Assembly: GCF_002846335.1 (NCBI RefSeq)
Contig: NZ_PJMQ01000001.1
Coordinates: 744,001-808,000, forward strand
DNA from: Janthinobacterium sp. 61
Lineage (GTDB): Bacteria > Pseudomonadota > Gammaproteobacteria > Burkholderiales > Burkholderiaceae_D
Length of the DNA stretch: 64,000 nucleotides
Direction of reading: 5' to 3'
A model generated the notes under the pieces. It saw nothing but the letters and a program-made list of their open reading frames with translations. It did no database searches and had not been told where the DNA came from. Made by a program: the position numbers and the translations under genes. This document shows positions 41,728 through 51,306 of this stretch, piece by piece. The stretch's first letter is position 1. Every line of letters begins with the position of its first letter.

Positions 41728-42945
41728 TCATTCCAGCAGCGCGCTGGGCACGCGCGGCGAAGACATCAGGTCACGAAAGGCGGCCCAGTGCTCGGCACGC
41801 GTGGCGCCCTGGCGTTCGACATAGGCTTTCGCCATGTCCTGGCCCAGGTTGTAATTGATGACATAAGCACCCATGGCATCGTAGAACTGCAGGCGTTGCG
41901 CGGATTTTTCGGCCGGATACAGGCGCACATTGACCAGCCATTCCAGTGCTTCTTCGCGCGTGATGCTACCTTCGAGGTACTGGCGCGCGATGTCGTTGTC
42001 GGCGTAGCCGAGTTTGGCCAGCAGCGCATTGAGTTGCGCATAGCGGGGCGCCAGCGCAGGGTCCAGGCCGGCCAGCGGGTACAGCACCTGCTGCTCGAAA
42101 TTCAGTCGTTCCGCATCCGTAAAACTCAGTTCGATGCCGTAATTGGCCGTGCCTTCGGCGATCAAGGATTGCGGCGAATACAGCGGATAAATGCAGTACT
42201 CCATCCAGCCCTTGCCGCGCACCAGGTCGCGCTCCAGCAGCACATTGTAGACATGGTGGCCCGGATAAGCCTCGTGGCAACCGAGGTCGACCGCACGGTC
42301 TATATACACGGGCAAGTCCGTATTGATCTGGATCACGCTCTGGTAATTGCCCTTGTACCAGTTGTAGCCGCTCCAGGGTTTATCTGTCACAAATTCCAGC
42401 ACGAAATCTTCGCCTTCGGGCAGGGCGATGTACTGCAAGGTGTGCTCGCGGCCCGCGCGGATGGCCGCATCCATGACGGCGCGCAGCTTGTCCGCGGGAA
42501 TGACGAGTTGCGCGCGCAAGGCGTTGACCCTGTCGCTCACCGTGCCGTCGCCGGGCAGCAGGGCATCGATCTGCGCCACCAGCTGTTCGTACCAGGCTCG
42601 GTCGTGGTGCGGCGAGACAGCGTCGTACAGGCGCGCGCTTTCCGTATCGAAATCGAGGCGTGCGCCTTGCAGCATGTCTACCTTGGCCAGTACGGCTTGC
42701 AACTGCTTGCGCAGGTTGAGGGCGCGCAGGCAGTGTCCGTCAGCCAGCTGAGCCAACGCTTCATGCGCAGCAGCCTTGATGTCGTTCAAACCCTGTTGCT
42801 GTTCGACCGCTTCAGCCTGCCAAACGGGCGGGCCGTAATAGGCGTCGACATACGAGGCATCGTGCTGGCCCATGGCCAGGACCAGCTTGACGTAGCGTTC
42901 GGCCACGTGGGCAAGAATGGGGGAATGGCTGTCGTTGATCGTCAT
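41728..42945 (-). CDS. DUF885-type metallopeptidase-like protein
   Basis: A 405-residue protein with the DUF885 zinc-peptidase motif HEAYPGHH (residues 224-231) and the downstream Glu in LIAEGTANYG, both fitting a gluzincin-like active site. No signal peptide, so it is probably cytosolic. Substrate is not known. It ends 25 bp before the start of the ParB/Srx-like gene, so both may share a transcript. Confidence 0.82.
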   Translation of the reverse strand: MTINDSHSPILAHVAERYVKLVLAMGQHDASYVDAYYGPPVWQAEAVEQQQGLNDIKAAAHEALAQLADGHCLRALNLRKQLQAVLAKVDMLQGARLDFDTESARLYDAVSPHHDRAWYEQLVAQIDALLPGDGTVSDRVNALRAQLVIPADKLRAVMDAAIRAGREHTLQYIALPEGEDFVLEFVTDKPWSGYNWYKGNYQSVIQINTDLPVYIDRAVDLGCHEAYPGHHVYNVLLERDLVRGKGWMEYCIYPLYSPQSLIAEGTANYGIELSFTDAERLNFEQQVLYPLAGLDPALAPRYAQLNALLAKLGYADNDIARQYLEGSITREEALEWLVNVRLYPAEKSAQRLQFYDAMGAYVINYNLGQDMAKAYVERQGATRAEHWAAFRDLMSSPRVPSALLE

Positions 42946-43067
42946 GGCGGCGCGGCAGGGGCGGAAATGGTCAGGCGCTTATTGTATAGCGCAATGCCAG
43001 GGGGCGGTTTCACTGATGGGCTGCGCCTGGCGGTGCAGCCCGTGCAACCATGTCCGCTGGCGGCCTC

Positions 43068-44090
43068 CTAGAACTCGACCGGGCGTCCTGCGCGCATCGC
43101 TTGCGTCATGGCCAGGCCGATGCGCGTCGCCTCTGTCGCGTCGTGCAAGGTCAATGACAGGATGCGCCGGCCCAGCGCCGCATCGGCAAACTCCTGCGCC
43201 TCGATCAGAAAAGCGTCGGCGAAGCGGGCATAGAAGTCTGGCGTGCATTCATTGCGTACGCCATGCGCATCCGAGATGTCCACGCGGTTCAGGCGCGGAT
43301 TGCTGCCTACGGCCAGGCGGCCGCCCGTGCCGAACACTTCCGTCAGGGTTTCATGGCCATGCGCCATGGTGCGCGACGCCATGAAGCTGGCCATGCTGCC
43401 ATCGGCAAACTCGACCGTTGCCAGGCCATTGTCGACGTCGCCGTACGCCTGCAAGCCCGTGTGGATGGCGTTGGTGCCGCTCGCATACACGCGTTTAGGC
43501 ACGGGGTTGCCCAGCAGCCAGCGCGCCAGGTCGATATCGTGCACGCTGCAATCGAGAAAGATGCCGCCGCTGGTGGGGGCGAAGCGCATGAAGGCGCCGC
43601 TGGGGTCGTTCTGGTCGCAGGTTTGCGAACGGACTAGATAGGGCTTGCCGATCAGGCCCTGGGCGATCTTTTGCTGCGCGTCATGGTAGCTGGCGTCGAA
43701 ACGGCGCACGAAGCCGATCATGATGGTCAGCTGCGGATGGCGCGCCGCTTCCGCCTCTACTTTCAGGCAGTCGGCCAGGTCCAGCGACAGCGGCTTTTCG
43801 CAAAACACGTGCTTGCCTGCGCGCAGGGCGGCGATGATCTGCTCCGCATGCAGCGAGGTGGGCGTGACGAGGAAAACGGCGTCCAGGCCAGGGTGGGCCA
43901 GCAGGGCATCATAGTCGGCATAGCCGGTGGTGACGCCCAGCTGGCTGGCCGCCCAGTCGAGTTCGGCCGGCACGGGGCTGCAGGCGGCCACCACTTCGGC
44001 GTTGGGCACGCGCTGCGCCAGGTTGATGGCGTGGCGCTGGCCCAGTCGGCCCAGGCCGACGATGCCGACTTTTAATGTTGGGGATGACAT
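43068..44090 (-). CDS. Gfo/Idh-type inositol dehydrogenase (IolX/IolW-like)
   Basis: A 340-residue NAD(P)-dependent dehydrogenase of the Gfo/Idh/MocA family. N-terminal Rossmann motif VGIVGLGRLGQRHAINLA, then the conserved HVFCEKPLSLDL lysine region and the C-terminal SVHDIDLARWLLG. It probably oxidises scyllo-inositol or another inositol isomer, based on the neighbours. It stops before the DUF885 gene start by 122 bp and lies downstream of iolG in the leftward iol operon. Confidence 0.88.
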   Translation of the reverse strand: MSSPTLKVGIVGLGRLGQRHAINLAQRVPNAEVVAACSPVPAELDWAASQLGVTTGYADYDALLAHPGLDAVFLVTPTSLHAEQIIAALRAGKHVFCEKPLSLDLADCLKVEAEAARHPQLTIMIGFVRRFDASYHDAQQKIAQGLIGKPYLVRSQTCDQNDPSGAFMRFAPTSGGIFLDCSVHDIDLARWLLGNPVPKRVYASGTNAIHTGLQAYGDVDNGLATVEFADGSMASFMASRTMAHGHETLTEVFGTGGRLAVGSNPRLNRVDISDAHGVRNECTPDFYARFADAFLIEAQEFADAALGRRILSLTLHDATEATRIGLAMTQAMRAGRPVEF

Positions 44091-44118
44091 GGTGTCTCCA
44101 GATATTTTTATTATTGGT

Positions 44119-45108
44119 TTATAAATTGACTACGCGCTGTTCGCGCCACGACAGCGTGGCCGCCTCGGCCAGTTCCAGTGCCTTCAAGCCATCATGGACG
44201 GTGGTGCGCAGCGGCGTGCCGTGGCTGAGGGCATCAAAGAAATGCGCCATTTCCTGCGCGTATGCCACGCGATAACGTTCCAGGAAAAAATCTTCCGGCT
44301 TGTCCACGCTGACGTTGACAGCACCATACGCCGTCACTTCCGTCGGCTTGTGGTTGCCCGCCTGCAGCATGCCGGCGCTGCCCAGCACTTCGAAGCGCTG
44401 GTCGTAGCCATACGCGGCGCGGCGCGAGGCATTGATCTGGCACAAGCGTCCTTTTGCCGTGCGGATGGTGACGACGGCGGTGTCCAGGTCGCCCGCCTCG
44501 CCGATGGCCGGGTCGACCAGGCAGCTGCCCGTCGCGTGCACGCTGACGGCTTCATCGTCGAGTATCCAGCGGAAGATGTCGAAATCGTGGATCAGCATAT
44601 CCTTGAAGATGCCGCCCGAGACCTTGATGTAGCTCACGGGGGGCGGGCCCGGATCGCGGCTGGTAACAATGAGCAGCTCCGGCGTGCCGATTTCGCCCGC
44701 TTCGATACGTGTCTTGACGGCATTGAACGTGGGATCATAGCGGCGCTGGAAGCCCAGCATGCACATGACCTTGGCTTCCTTGACGGCGGCGGCGCAGGCG
44801 CGTGCCCGGTCTAGCGTCAGGTCGACGGGCTTTTCGCAAAAGATGGCCTTGCCAGCAGCGGCCGAGCGCAGTATCAGGTCCGCGTGCGTGTCCGTGCTGG
44901 AAGCGATGACGACGGCCTTGACGGACGGGTCGGCCAGTGCCGCTTCAACGGTGGCACTGCTGCCGCCGTGCAGGCCGGCCAGCGCGGCGGCCGCTTCCTG
45001 GTTGACGTCAACCACGTATTTGAACTGCACGCCGGGTTGGGCGGCCAGGTTGGCCGCGTGGATTTTGCCGATGCGTCCGGCGCCGAACAACGCTACTTCA
45101 ATCATCAT
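44119..45108 (-). CDS. iolG: myo-Inositol 2-dehydrogenase (IolG)
   Basis: A 329-residue Gfo/Idh enzyme oxidising myo-inositol to scyllo-inosose. It has FGAGRIGKIHAANLA, AIFCEKPVDLTL with the catalytic lysine, and DMLIHDFDIFRWIL, matching IolG proteins. It overlaps the RpiR gene stop by 11 bases, so both are translated from one leftward message. Start is ATG-ATG; the first is used. It feeds the dehydratase IolE. Confidence 0.92.
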   Translation of the reverse strand: MMIEVALFGAGRIGKIHAANLAAQPGVQFKYVVDVNQEAAAALAGLHGGSSATVEAALADPSVKAVVIASSTDTHADLILRSAAAGKAIFCEKPVDLTLDRARACAAAVKEAKVMCMLGFQRRYDPTFNAVKTRIEAGEIGTPELLIVTSRDPGPPPVSYIKVSGGIFKDMLIHDFDIFRWILDDEAVSVHATGSCLVDPAIGEAGDLDTAVVTIRTAKGRLCQINASRRAAYGYDQRFEVLGSAGMLQAGNHKPTEVTAYGAVNVSVDKPEDFFLERYRVAYAQEMAHFFDALSHGTPLRTTVHDGLKALELAEAATLSWREQRVVNL

Positions 45109-45964
45109 GTTCTCCTGGGGTGTGGATTTCTTCGATATCGAGCTCTAATTTGTATGCCAGCGCGATGAATAGCGCCTGGCACAGGCAGATGGTGCTGGTC
45201 AGCGAGCGGAAAGCGAAGGCGCTGCCCTCGGTGACGGTCAACAGCGCGTCGGCGGCCCGCGCGAGCGGCGCCAGCTTGCTGTCGGTAATCACCAGTACCT
45301 TGGCGCCCTTGTCTTGCGCTGCCTTGATGCACTGCTGGGTTTCCTTGCCGTAAGGCGAGAAACTGATGGCGATCGCCACATCGCGTTCGCGCACGCTGCG
45401 CATCTGCTCGCGGTGCATGCCGCCCAGTCCGCTAATCAGGTGCACGCGCTTGTCCGTGTGTTCCAGCGCGTAGGCGATGTAGGAGGCGATCGGAAACGAC
45501 CGGCGTACGCCGATCACATAAATATTTTCAGCCTTGAGCAGCAGGTTGACGGCCGCTTCCAGCTGCGCGTCGTCGAGGCCGGCGGCCAGGTCGTCGAGGC
45601 CGGCACGGCTGGCGCCGACGAATTCGCGCGTCAGGTCGCCTGCGCTGAGCGCGGCGTCGCGCGTGGAAATGAGCTTGCGGATGCGCTGCTGGTAGTCGGG
45701 CGTGGCGCCGGCCTGGTCTGTGTATGCCTGGCGGAACACATCTTGCATTTCGCTGAAACCCGTGTAACCGAAGCGCTGCGCGAAACGCACGATGGCCGAT
45801 GGCTGCACGTCGCAGGCGGTGGCGATATCGCTGATGCGCTCAAGCATCAGGCTGGCGCGGTGCTTTTCGATGTATTGGGCGATGACTTTCAACTGGCGCG
45901 ACAGATTGTCGTACTCGGCGGCAATGTGCTGCATCAGCTGTTCGATGGGGGCGGTGGCTGCCAT
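45098..45964 (-). CDS. RpiR-family regulator of the inositol cluster
   Basis: A 288-residue RpiR protein: N-terminal helix-turn-helix (DNLSRQLKVIAQYIEKHR, RISDIATACDVQPSAIVRFAQRFGYTGFSEMQDVF) and a C-terminal SIS domain (VYVIGVRRSFPIASYIAYAL-like stretch IYVIGVRRSFPIASYIAYAL). The ATG at 45964 follows AAAGGAAA. It lies between the two halves of the inositol locus and faces the ABC importer genes, so it most likely controls both arms through the operator at 46055-46076; its effector is probably an inositol intermediate. Confidence 0.9.
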   Translation of the reverse strand: MAATAPIEQLMQHIAAEYDNLSRQLKVIAQYIEKHRASLMLERISDIATACDVQPSAIVRFAQRFGYTGFSEMQDVFRQAYTDQAGATPDYQQRIRKLISTRDAALSAGDLTREFVGASRAGLDDLAAGLDDAQLEAAVNLLLKAENIYVIGVRRSFPIASYIAYALEHTDKRVHLISGLGGMHREQMRSVRERDVAIAISFSPYGKETQQCIKAAQDKGAKVLVITDSKLAPLARAADALLTVTEGSAFAFRSLTSTICLCQALFIALAYKLELDIEEIHTPGEHDD

Positions 45965-46054
45965 GTTGTTTCCTTTGTGCTCTATGTACTGACTGGGCCG
46001 CGATGGTCGATGCACGCGGCTGGTTCTGGCGAGAATTATAGGAGTGAATCCAGA

Positions 46055-46076
46055 AAATAGAAATGATTTTCTATTT
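46055..46076. promoter_or_regulatory. Perfect inverted repeat, likely RpiR operator of the iol genes
   Basis: Arms AAATAGAAA and TTTCTATTT, nine base pairs each, around TGAT. It lies in the 258-bp divergent region, 91 bp from the RpiR ATG and 147 bp before the ABC binding-protein ATG. RpiR proteins bind such AT-rich dyads. Confidence 0.72.
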
Positions 46077-46222
46077 AAATATATTTTGAAAATTTTATTG
46101 CATTTGTCTTTTTTGTGGCCTAAGCTGTGCGCAGTGCATCGGGTCTTGCCGGTTTTCCGGTTCCCCGCTGACACGCGACAAAAGCTGGCAACTATAAAAA
46201 TTAATCCTTCAAGGAGACATTC

Positions 46223-47269
46223 ATGCAAAGCAATAAGCGTAAGGGATTTCTGAAGAGCCTGGCCATGCTGGGCCTCGGCCTGGGACTGGGTCTGGGCATG
46301 AGCGCCAGCCACGCGGCGGGCGAGAAATTCGTGTTGATCAGCCATGCGCCTGATTCCGATTCCTGGTGGAACACGATTAAAAATTCCGTCAAGCAAGCAG
46401 GTGAAGACTTCAATGTCACCGTCGACTACCGCAACCCGCCGAATGGCGACCTGGCCGACATGGCGCGCCTGGTCGAGCAATCGGCAGCCCGCAACTACGA
46501 CGGCGTGATCGTCAGCATCGCCGACTTCAGCGTGCTGCAAAAACCGCTGGGCCTTGTCGCCGCCAAGAAGATTCCGTTTGTCACGATTAATTCCGGCACC
46601 CTGGCGCAAAGCGAGCAGCTGGGCGCCGTGATGCACGTGGGCCAGCCTGAGTACGAGGCAGGCAAGGGTGCCGGCGAAAAAGCCAAGGCGGCTGGCATCA
46701 AGTCCTTCGTCTGTGTTAACCACTATGCGACGAATCCATCGTCGTTCGAGCGTTGCCGCGGCTTTGCCGAGGCCATCGGCGTCGATTTCAAGGCCGCCAC
46801 CCTGGATGCGGGCGAAGATCCCACCACCATCGAAAGCAAGTTGAGCGCCTATCTGCGCAACAACCCGAAAACCCAGGCCGTGCTGGCGCTGGGGCCCACC
46901 TCGGCCCACGCTTCGTTGAAAGCATTGGAAAAAATGGGCTTGAAGGGCAAGATGTGGTTCGCCACCTTCGACCTGTCCGATGAAATCTCGAAAGGCATCA
47001 AGGATGGCAGCATCCAGTTCGCCATCGACCAGCAACCCTACCTGCAAGGCTATATCCCCGTTGCCGTGCTGGCCATCATGAAGCAGGACAAGACCACGGA
47101 CCTGGCCAAGGTACGCGAAAAGCTGATCAATAACGCCAAGTTCAAGGCGCGCCTGGCCGAATATGGCCTGGCACCATCATATGGCCCGCGCCATATCGGT
47201 TCCGGTCCTGGTTATGTCACCAAGGACAATATCGGCAAGGTGGAGAAATACGCCGGCCAGTTCCGTTAA
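46223..47269 (+). CDS. Inositol-type ABC binding protein
   Basis: A 348-residue periplasmic sugar-binding protein of the ribose/inositol type. Signal peptide is unusual in its Gly-Leu repeats (GLGLGLGLGM) and ends near SHAA. The mature part has the type I layout with LVEQSAARNYDGVIVSIADF and the conserved GVDFKAATLDAG, as in inositol or galactose receptors. A strong ribosome site CAAGGAGA precedes it. It begins the rightward iol operon. Ligand myo-inositol is inferred from the neighbouring genes. Confidence 0.88.
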   Translation: MQSNKRKGFLKSLAMLGLGLGLGLGMSASHAAGEKFVLISHAPDSDSWWNTIKNSVKQAGEDFNVTVDYRNPPNGDLADMARLVEQSAARNYDGVIVSIADFSVLQKPLGLVAAKKIPFVTINSGTLAQSEQLGAVMHVGQPEYEAGKGAGEKAKAAGIKSFVCVNHYATNPSSFERCRGFAEAIGVDFKAATLDAGEDPTTIESKLSAYLRNNPKTQAVLALGPTSAHASLKALEKMGLKGKMWFATFDLSDEISKGIKDGSIQFAIDQQPYLQGYIPVAVLAIMKQDKTTDLAKVREKLINNAKFKARLAEYGLAPSYGPRHIGSGPGYVTKDNIGKVEKYAGQFR

Positions 47270-47309
47270 GCCTCCGCTTTTCAATTCCACCAATACCTTA
47301 GTCGTTGTC

Positions 47310-47342
47310 CCCGCGCGCAGGCCATGCTTGCCGGCGCGCGGG
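47310..47342. repeat. Hairpin between binding-protein and permease genes
   Basis: Arms CCCGCGCGC and GCGCGCGGG are nine base pairs each and no T run follows. Like the hairpin at 37626, it may protect the binding-protein mRNA so that it exceeds the permease. Confidence 0.6.
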
Positions 47343-47404
47343 TCCTGCTGCCCTGGAATGGTTGTTTGGGCTGGCAGGTTGCTATAAAACAAGGGAGACA
47401 TAGC

Positions 47405-48562
47405 ATGAGTACCGTGAAATTAAGCGTGAAGCAGGGTGGCATGGCCGCCTCGGGCACGCCGCCGCAAAAGCAGGGCGCCGATGAACGCGTGGGGCAGGTC
47501 AGCTGGCTCAAGCGGCTGTTCAGCCGCCCGGAATTCGCCTCGATCTCGGGCGCCATCCTGGTGTTCGCCTTCTTCATCCTGACGGCCGGCGACTCTGGCA
47601 TGTTCAACCTCGACGGCGTGATCAACTGGGCGCAAGTGGCCGCCTACCTGGGCATCATCGCCATCGGCGCCTGCGTATTGATGATCGCCGGCGAATTCGA
47701 CCTGTCGATCGGCTCCATGATCGGCTTTGCCGGCATGATGATCGCCATCCCTTCCGTCTACTTCCACTGGCCCGTGTGGGCCGCCATCCTGTTCGCCTTT
47801 GCCGGTTCAATGGCGCTGGGCTGGCTCAACGGCTACCTGGTCATCAAGACGCGCTTGCCGTCGTTTATCGTCACCCTGGCCTTTTTGTTCATCCTGCGCG
47901 GCCTGACCCTGGCCCTGTCCATCATGTTTGCCAACCGCACCATCGTCAGCGGCATCGGCGCGCTGGCCGCCGATGACTGGCTGGCACTGACGCTGTTCCA
48001 TGGCGAAGTGGGCACCTCGCTGTTCGCCTGGATGGCCAAGGCGGGCTGGATCACGGCGCTCGACAATGGCGCGCCATTGGTCAAGGGCATACCCAAGGTC
48101 ATCGTCTGGTGGGCCGGCCTGGCGCTGGTGTCCGGCTTCGTCCTGGCGCGTACCCGCATCGGCAACTGGATTTTCGCCGTCGGCGGCGACGCCAACGCTG
48201 CCAAGAATGTGGGCGTGCCCGTGAAAACAATCAAGGTATCGCTGTTTGTCTTCACCGCTTTCTGCGCCTGTTTGTTTGCCACGCTGCAAGTATTTGACGT
48301 GGGATCGGCTGCCGCCGACCGCGGCATGCAAAAGGAATTCGAAGCCATCATCGCAGCCGTCATCGGCGGCGCCTTGCTGACGGGCGGCTACGGTTCCGTC
48401 GTCGGCGCCTGCTTCGGCGCGCTGATCTTTGGCGTGGTGCAGATCGGCATTACTTATACCAACATCAATTCGGACTGGTTCCGCGTCTTCCTCGGCGTCA
48501 TGCTGCTGATCGCGGTACTGTTCAACAACTTTGTCCGTGCCCGCGTCACGGAAGCGAGATAA
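47405..48562 (+). CDS. Inositol-type ABC permease
   Basis: A 385-residue permease of the RbsC/FrcC type, with about ten membrane segments after a 35-residue cytosolic stretch. It has the family's segments LMIAGEFDLSIGSMIGFAGMMIA and AVGGDANAAKNVGVPVKTIKVSLF. The ATG at 47405 follows GGGAGA; a longer frame to 47324 has no good start. The ATPase gene follows after 3 bp. Confidence 0.9.
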   Translation: MSTVKLSVKQGGMAASGTPPQKQGADERVGQVSWLKRLFSRPEFASISGAILVFAFFILTAGDSGMFNLDGVINWAQVAAYLGIIAIGACVLMIAGEFDLSIGSMIGFAGMMIAIPSVYFHWPVWAAILFAFAGSMALGWLNGYLVIKTRLPSFIVTLAFLFILRGLTLALSIMFANRTIVSGIGALAADDWLALTLFHGEVGTSLFAWMAKAGWITALDNGAPLVKGIPKVIVWWAGLALVSGFVLARTRIGNWIFAVGGDANAAKNVGVPVKTIKVSLFVFTAFCACLFATLQVFDVGSAAADRGMQKEFEAIIAAVIGGALLTGGYGSVVGACFGALIFGVVQIGITYTNINSDWFRVFLGVMLLIAVLFNNFVRARVTEAR

Positions 48563-48565
48563 ACC

Positions 48566-49351
<786 letters not shown>

Positions 49352-49359
49352 GGATAACC

Positions 49360-51306
49360 ATGAATAACCCGACACAATTTGCCCAGGGCCGCGCGCTGGA
49401 CGTGATTTGCCTGGGCCGCCTGGCGGTGGACCTGTATGCGCAGCAGATCGGCAGCACCCTGGAAGACGTGACGAGTTTCGCCAAGTACCTGGGCGGCTCA
49501 TCGGCGAATATCGCCTTCGGCACGGCCAGGCTGGGCTTGCAGTCCGCCATGCTGTCGAAGGTGGGCGACGACCACATGGGGCGTTTCCTTACCGACACCT
49601 TGTCGAAGGAAGGCTGCGACGTCAGCCATGTGGGCATCGACCGCGACCGCCTGACGGCCCTCGTCATGCTGGGCATCAAGGATAAAAACACCTTCCCCCT
49701 GATCTTCTACAGGGAAAATTGCGCCGACATGGCCATCGACGCGTCGTCGGTGGATGCGGCCTTCATTGCGTCGAGCAAAGCGCTCCTGATCACCGGCACG
49801 CATTTCTCTACGAGCGCCATGCACGCTGTCAGCACGCAAGCCCTGAAATTGGCCCGCGCCAACAACGTGCGTACCGTACTCGACATCGATTACCGGCCCG
49901 TGCTGTGGGGCTTGTCGGGCAAGGCGGACGGCGAAACGCGTTTCGTTTCCAACGAAGGCGTGACCCGCCACCTGCAGGCGATCCTGCCGCAGTTCGACCT
50001 GATCGTCGGCACGGAAGAGGAATTCATGATCGCCGGCGGCGGTGCCGATATCATGGCCAGCTTGCGCGCCGTGCGGGCCGCCACCCTCGCCACACTGGTG
50101 GTCAAGCGGGGCCCGCTGGGCAGCGCTGTCATCGACACGACCATTCCGCACAGTCTCGACGAAGCGTACAACTACCGTGGCGTGCGCGTGGAAGTGCTGA
50201 ACGTGCTGGGCGCCGGCGACGCTTTTCTTTCCGGCTTCTTGAAAGGCTGGCTGCGCGGCGAGGATTACGAAGCGTGCTGCCGCTATGCGAATGGCTGCGG
50301 CGCCCTCGTCGTGTCGCGCCACGGTTGCGCGCCGGCCATGCCGTCGCCAGTCGAGCTCGACTATTTCCTGGCCCATGCGGCGACACTGACGCAGCCGGAT
50401 CAGGATGCGACCCTGTCGCGCCTGCACCGCACGACTGTAGCGCGCAAGCAATGGGATGAGTTGTGCGTGTTTGCGTTTGATCATCGCACGCAGTTCTTTG
50501 AGCTGGCACAACAAACGGGCGCAGCCGAATCGCGTATCTCGGCTTTGAAGCAATTGATGGTGCAAGCCGTGGCCCAGACGGAAGCGGCCTTGCAGCTGGC
50601 TGGCAAGACGGGCGTACTGATCGATGGCCGCTATGGTGTCGATGCGCTCAACGATGCGACGGGGCGGGGCTGGTGGATAGGCCGTCCCGTGGAATTGCCG
50701 GGATCTAACCCGCTGCAATTTGACTGGGGCCGTTCCATCGGTTCGCACCTGCTCAGCTGGCCAAAGGAACACGTGATCAAATGCCTGGTGCAGCTGCACC
50801 CCGATGATGCCGTGGAAAACCGGCTGGAACAGGAAGCGCAGATCAAGGCCCTGTATGACGCGGCGCAAGTGAGCGGTCACGAACTGTTGCTGGAAGTGAT
50901 ACCGTCGGACGCCTTGCCGCAGAGTGACGATACCGTCTTGCGTGCCGTCAAGCGCCTGTATAACCTGGGCATTTACCCCGAATGGTGGAAGCTGGAAAGC
51001 ATGTCGGCCCGGCAATGGCAAGCCATCGATGCCCTGGTGCACGAGCGCGATCCCTATTGCCGTGGCGTCGTCTTGCTGGGCTTGAATGCTCCGATCGAAA
51101 AACTTGCCGCCAGTTTTGACCAAGCCAGTGCCAGCACGACGTGCCGCGGCTTCATGGTAGGACGCACCATCTTCCAGGAACCGAGCCGCCGCTGGCTGGC
51201 AGGCGAACTCGACGATGCGGGCCTGATTGCCGCCGTGCGCGCCAACTTCGAACAGCTTATTGGCCTGTGGCAGCGTACGCGCAAGCACCTGGAGCGTGCA
51301 GCATGA
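49360..51306 (+). CDS. iolC: 5-Dehydro-2-deoxygluconokinase fused to DUF2090
   Basis: A 648-residue fusion. Residues 1-~330 are the PfkB-type IolC kinase (YLGGSSANIAFGTARLG and VLGAGDAFLSGFLKGWL at the catalytic Asp) that phosphorylates 2-deoxy-5-keto-gluconate. Residues about 345-648 are a DUF2090 domain (CVFAFDHRTQFFELA, GKTGVLIDGRYGVDAL, RGFMVGRTIFQEPS), which resembles aldolase-type TIM barrels and is thought to cleave the product to dihydroxyacetone phosphate and malonate semialdehyde. That would let one protein carry out IolC and IolJ roles. It overlaps iolD by ATGA. Confidence 0.92.
   Translation: MNNPTQFAQGRALDVICLGRLAVDLYAQQIGSTLEDVTSFAKYLGGSSANIAFGTARLGLQSAMLSKVGDDHMGRFLTDTLSKEGCDVSHVGIDRDRLTALVMLGIKDKNTFPLIFYRENCADMAIDASSVDAAFIASSKALLITGTHFSTSAMHAVSTQALKLARANNVRTVLDIDYRPVLWGLSGKADGETRFVSNEGVTRHLQAILPQFDLIVGTEEEFMIAGGGADIMASLRAVRAATLATLVVKRGPLGSAVIDTTIPHSLDEAYNYRGVRVEVLNVLGAGDAFLSGFLKGWLRGEDYEACCRYANGCGALVVSRHGCAPAMPSPVELDYFLAHAATLTQPDQDATLSRLHRTTVARKQWDELCVFAFDHRTQFFELAQQTGAAESRISALKQLMVQAVAQTEAALQLAGKTGVLIDGRYGVDALNDATGRGWWIGRPVELPGSNPLQFDWGRSIGSHLLSWPKEHVIKCLVQLHPDDAVENRLEQEAQIKALYDAAQVSGHELLLEVIPSDALPQSDDTVLRAVKRLYNLGIYPEWWKLESMSARQWQAIDALVHERDPYCRGVVLLGLNAPIEKLAASFDQASASTTCRGFMVGRTIFQEPSRRWLAGELDDAGLIAAVRANFEQLIGLWQRTRKHLERAA

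Noticed and set aside
45965..47047. Leftward extension of the RpiR frame beyond its ATG
   Set aside because: The extension is antisense to the ABC binding-protein gene and has low-complexity composition. The ATG at 45964 has a good ribosome site.
49498..51288. Leftward frame opposite iolC-DUF2090
   Set aside because: Both fused domains are unambiguous on the plus strand; the opposite frame is a codon-bias artefact.
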